From: Aquifex sp.
Lineage (GTDB): Bacteria; Aquificota; Aquificia; Aquificales; Aquificaceae
DNA: 15,024 bases
NCBI GenBank assembly: GCA_015487405.1
Contig: WFPV01000186.1
Span: 1 to 15,024 of the forward strand
Reading direction: 5' to 3'
Below are positions 12,891 to 15,024 of this stretch, in pieces (the stretch's first letter is position 1; every line of letters begins with the position of its first letter). The notes beneath the pieces are model-generated. The model saw only the letters and a list, made by a program, of their open reading frames with translations, was not told where the DNA came from and did not search any database. Made by a program: the position numbers and the translations under genes.

Positions 12891-14852
12891 TCAAAAGTCA
12901 ATCCCACTAAGCTCTTCAAAGGTTTCTATGGCTTCCTTGAAGGTTCTCTTTCCTTCCTTGACTTCCTCAATTAGGTATTCCCAGCCGTTTACGTCGCCTT
13001 TCTCATTGGCTATATACAGCTCAAGGAGTAGGGACTTTAGCGTCGGGTCCTTTGCTATTTCCTCTACCGTTCGCTCGTCTGCTCGGTGGACTTTCTTGAC
13101 TTCAAGGTCTATATCCACTCCATCGTCCAGAAGTTTTTGGATGGCTTCCTTGATGGATTCTTTTTCAGCTGCCCAATTTTCTCCCTTTATATATATATCT
13201 GGGCAACTGGGCAACTCTTGATTTTCAAGGGTTTTAACTTGTCCGCCATTTTGACCACTGGGCAACTCTTGAAAATCAAGGGATTCAGAGTCGCTATTTT
13301 CTAAGGTTTTGCCATCCCTGGGCAACTTTTGATTTTCAAGCTGTTCACGAGTTAGCCATTCTTCCACCTTCCTTAGAGCCTTTTCTAAGGGCATTAATGG
13401 TTTATAAATGATTGAATTTCTCTCTCCTTTCACCGTTGCCCATAAATAACCTGTGTATTTTTGTAGTAGTTCTTCTGCTCTATGTTTTCCTATGTCCGTA
13501 TTGTCCGCAACGTATGTGCTAATTTTTCTTTTTGTTTCAAATCCTTCCTCAATAGCCTTGTAAACAGCTTTAACGAAAGCTTGAAGTTCTTTTATCCTCG
13601 GGTCTTTCACAAGCTCAAGGTCTAAAGAGCCATCTTTTTTTTCCACTATTTCAAACTCAATCAGCGGTTTAACTCTTATCCTGTCCTTGAAGGCTCTTAG
13701 TTTTAGGACTCCTGTCTGTGGGTCTTTCTTTAGGTGATAGAACACTTCACACTTCTCGTTTATCGTCGTTGAGTTCTTGTATGGATTGTCTTCGTCTTCC
13801 TGTTTCCTTACGTGGTGCAGGAATATAACCGTGTGTTTGGAAGCGAGAGCTTTAAGCTCTTCCATTACTATGCCTGCGTCCGTGTCGGAGTTAAGGTCGT
13901 ATCCGGTAGCAAAGTCCTTAAGTGTGTCCAGTATGACTACGTAGTGCTCGTCTTCGTTTAAGAGCCATTCCTTTATTAGCTTCCAGTCGTTGCTGTTAGC
14001 TTTTATGTCCGCTGTTTCTCTCGTGAAGACAAAGAGGTCCTGGTCCAGCTCGTCTATTAATCCTACCTTGTGGAGTCTTTCACCAAGGGTGTCGGCGAGG
14101 TTATCCATGTCAAGGAGAACGACCTTGTAGCCTGCGGGAATGAAGTATTTCTTTATGAGCATTAGCATTAAAAGGGACTTTCCGCTTGAGGGCTTTGCGG
14201 ATATTCCTATAAGTGTTTTCTTAGGGATAAACTCGGGAATTACGTATTCCCTCTCCTTTCTGTTTAGGAATGCGTCCTTGGGGGTTCTTAAGGAGAGGAT
14301 TTTTTCTCTAAGGGATTCCTTTGGTGGCTCCGTTGTTGCCTTTTTCTCTATTTCTTCTTCAATTTCTTTGAGCTTAGAAAGAAGCTTTTGGGGGTCTTTT
14401 GTTTCAGAGAGGGCTTTCAGGATTTCCGTGGTTGTCTTTGCTATTAAGGATTGTTTTCTGATGGTTTCTACCGCTGATGGAAGGGCATCCAAAGGAGTTG
14501 CTTCTTCTATCAAGTCGTATATGAGCCAATTGATGTCTTCTTTGGGGAGATTTCCGTCTAAGAATTCCCTCAGTGTGAACTCGTTCCAGTTTGGGACCTC
14601 CGAGAGGTATTGAAGCAGGAGCTTGTAGATTTTGCGGTATTCCTCTGAGAAATCCTCGGGAGTTATGCCTTTTAGGTGTTCTACAGCCTTCAGGATTGAG
14701 GTCGTGTCCGCTTTTACTATGAATTCTACGAGCGTTGCAATTATGGCTCTTTCCGCGGATGTGTCGGTTTTAGGGGCTAAAGACCTTAAAACTTCCTCCC
14801 TGACTTTGCTAAAATAGTCTTTAGTCTTTGCTTTTCCGTTTCCGTTAAACAT
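12891..14852 (-). CDS. Replicative helicase, DnaB-N plus RepA/AAA_25-like ATPase
   Basis: A 653-residue helicase that should unwind phage DNA. Residues about 28-170 look like the DnaB N-terminal domain plus linker (SAERAIIATLVEF ... WLIYDLIEEATPLDALPSAVETIR). The RecA-like ATPase follows: Walker A GISAKPSSGKS (216-226), Walker B VVILDT (305-310), and LHHVRK (345-350), as in RepA/AAA_25 ATPases rather than typical DnaB. A winged-helix-like part at about 440-485 (KRKISTYVADNTDIGKHRAEELLQKYTG) resembles the tail of primase/RepA fusions. Residues 505-549 are a repeated linker, LENQKLP, LDFQELP, LENQELP, encoded by the palindromic DNA repeats. A helical C-terminal domain completes it. ATG 14852 follows GGAGGG and overlaps the upstream stop. 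Confidence 0.9.
   Translation of the reverse strand: MFNGNGKAKTKDYFSKVREEVLRSLAPKTDTSAERAIIATLVEFIVKADTTSILKAVEHLKGITPEDFSEEYRKIYKLLLQYLSEVPNWNEFTLREFLDGNLPKEDINWLIYDLIEEATPLDALPSAVETIRKQSLIAKTTTEILKALSETKDPQKLLSKLKEIEEEIEKKATTEPPKESLREKILSLRTPKDAFLNRKEREYVIPEFIPKKTLIGISAKPSSGKSLLMLMLIKKYFIPAGYKVVLLDMDNLADTLGERLHKVGLIDELDQDLFVFTRETADIKANSNDWKLIKEWLLNEDEHYVVILDTLKDFATGYDLNSDTDAGIVMEELKALASKHTVIFLHHVRKQEDEDNPYKNSTTINEKCEVFYHLKKDPQTGVLKLRAFKDRIRVKPLIEFEIVEKKDGSLDLELVKDPRIKELQAFVKAVYKAIEEGFETKRKISTYVADNTDIGKHRAEELLQKYTGYLWATVKGERNSIIYKPLMPLEKALRKVEEWLTREQLENQKLPRDGKTLENSDSESLDFQELPSGQNGGQVKTLENQELPSCPDIYIKGENWAAEKESIKEAIQKLLDDGVDIDLEVKKVHRADERTVEEIAKDPTLKSLLLELYIANEKGDVNGWEYLIEEVKEGKRTFKEAIETFEELSGIDF
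13186..13342. other. Candidate replication origin (AT tract plus iterons)
   Basis: A 13-base run of only A and T (TTTATATATATAT, 13186-13198) joins directly to the iteron-like repeats. This is the standard layout of a phage or plasmid origin, with an unwinding element next to initiator-binding repeats, and lambda also places its origin inside a replication gene. It is an inference from layout; no replication protein target is known. Confidence 0.42.
13199..13341. repeat. Three palindromic iteron-like repeats in the helicase gene
   Basis: On the plus strand three copies begin CTGGGCAACT and end in the palindrome CTTGA-NNN-TCAAG (centre TTT or AAA): 13207-13231, 13258-13282 and 13318-13341 (the last has TTTTGA, one mismatch). 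A partial extra copy of the left half lies at 13199-13208. Start spacings are 51 and 60 bases, both multiples of three, so the peptide also repeats. In the middle copy the centre is flipped (AAA for TTT), changing Glu-Asn to Asp-Phe while keeping the palindrome. Confidence 0.85.
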
Positions 14853-15024
14853 TTTCTCCCTCCTTTTCCAACTTGTTTATTAGAGCCTTTAGGGCTTCCA
14901 TGGCTTCTACAGCCTCCTTGTAAATGCGTTCCTTTTCAACGGGAGTGATAACTCCATCCTCAAGGGCTGTAATGATTTGATTGATGACGTCTGAGAGTTC
15001 TTTGCTCACGGAGTGGTATCCGTT
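14845..15024 (-). CDS. Helical phage protein, C-terminal part (runs off window)
   Basis: The last 59 codons of a gene that starts beyond the window. The visible part (VSKELSDVINQIITALED, then VEKERIYKEAVEAMEALKAL) is two charged helices with a short turn at GVITPVEK. The pattern recalls the end of phage CII-type regulatory proteins but is too short for a firm name. It ends at TAA 14847-14845, overlapping the helicase ATG in another frame, so the two are probably co-transcribed. The ribosome site of the helicase lies inside this gene. Confidence 0.72.
   Translation of the reverse strand, partial: NGYHSVSKELSDVINQIITALEDGVITPVEKERIYKEAVEAMEALKALINKLEKEGENV

Noticed and set aside
13199..13341. 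CRISPR array
   Set aside because: Only three repeats, spacers of about 26-36 bases that are coding, and the repeats stay in frame in a helicase gene; an origin or coding repeat fits better.
14140..14613. 157-codon plus-strand ORF opposite the helicase gene
   Set aside because: It lies within the helicase coding region on the opposite strand and has a Ser/Phe-rich shadow composition with no ribosome site.

Overview
The window is part of a tailed double-stranded DNA phage or prophage with a long non-contractile-type tail and an HK97-like head. Nearly every gene reads on the minus strand, so transcription runs from high to low coordinates. Proteins are rich in Lys and Glu, short and tightly packed. 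This looks like a thermophilic bacterial host, and an Aquificales host is a reasonable guess, but that is inference from composition only; no host gene or integrase is in view.

Reading in the direction of transcription: (1) 15024-12891, a partial helical protein and a large DnaB/RepA-type replicative helicase whose gene carries three palindromic repeats beside an AT-rich tract, a candidate replication origin. (2) 12875-11003, a chain of small translationally coupled genes (hypothetical, SH3/KOW-like, zinc-ribbon, single-pass membrane peptide), then an HTH-metallophosphoesterase fusion and a MerR/excisionase-like HTH protein. (3) 10955-8204, lysis and packaging genes interleaved: M15 endolysin, membrane/coiled-coil protein, small terminase, 3TM holin, large terminase. 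(4) 8194-7272, a three-gene membrane-protein cassette on the opposite strand, led by a Pmp3/UPF0057-domain fusion. (5) 7210-1, head and tail morphogenesis: a small capsid-associated ORF, scaffold, major capsid protein, connectors, gp10-like protein, tail terminator-like protein, unassigned structural proteins, tail tube, tail assembly chaperone with a -1 frameshift, and the start of the tape measure gene.

The two strongest observations beyond ordinary annotation are a G/GT frameshift with the heptamer T TTT TTA at 1447-1441, giving a 141-residue fusion that ends in ATGA overlap with the tape measure start, and the iteron-like repeats inside the helicase gene. In addition, no portal gene is present where it is expected (between large terminase and scaffold); the reverse-strand membrane cassette sits exactly there. 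A short dyad (core CACTGTGT) occurs at both the cassette promoter region and the promoter region of the lysis/packaging genes and may be an operator of one regulator. No tRNA, rRNA, CRISPR array, insertion sequence or convincing intrinsic terminator was seen, and no stretch longer than 300 bases lacks a gene.
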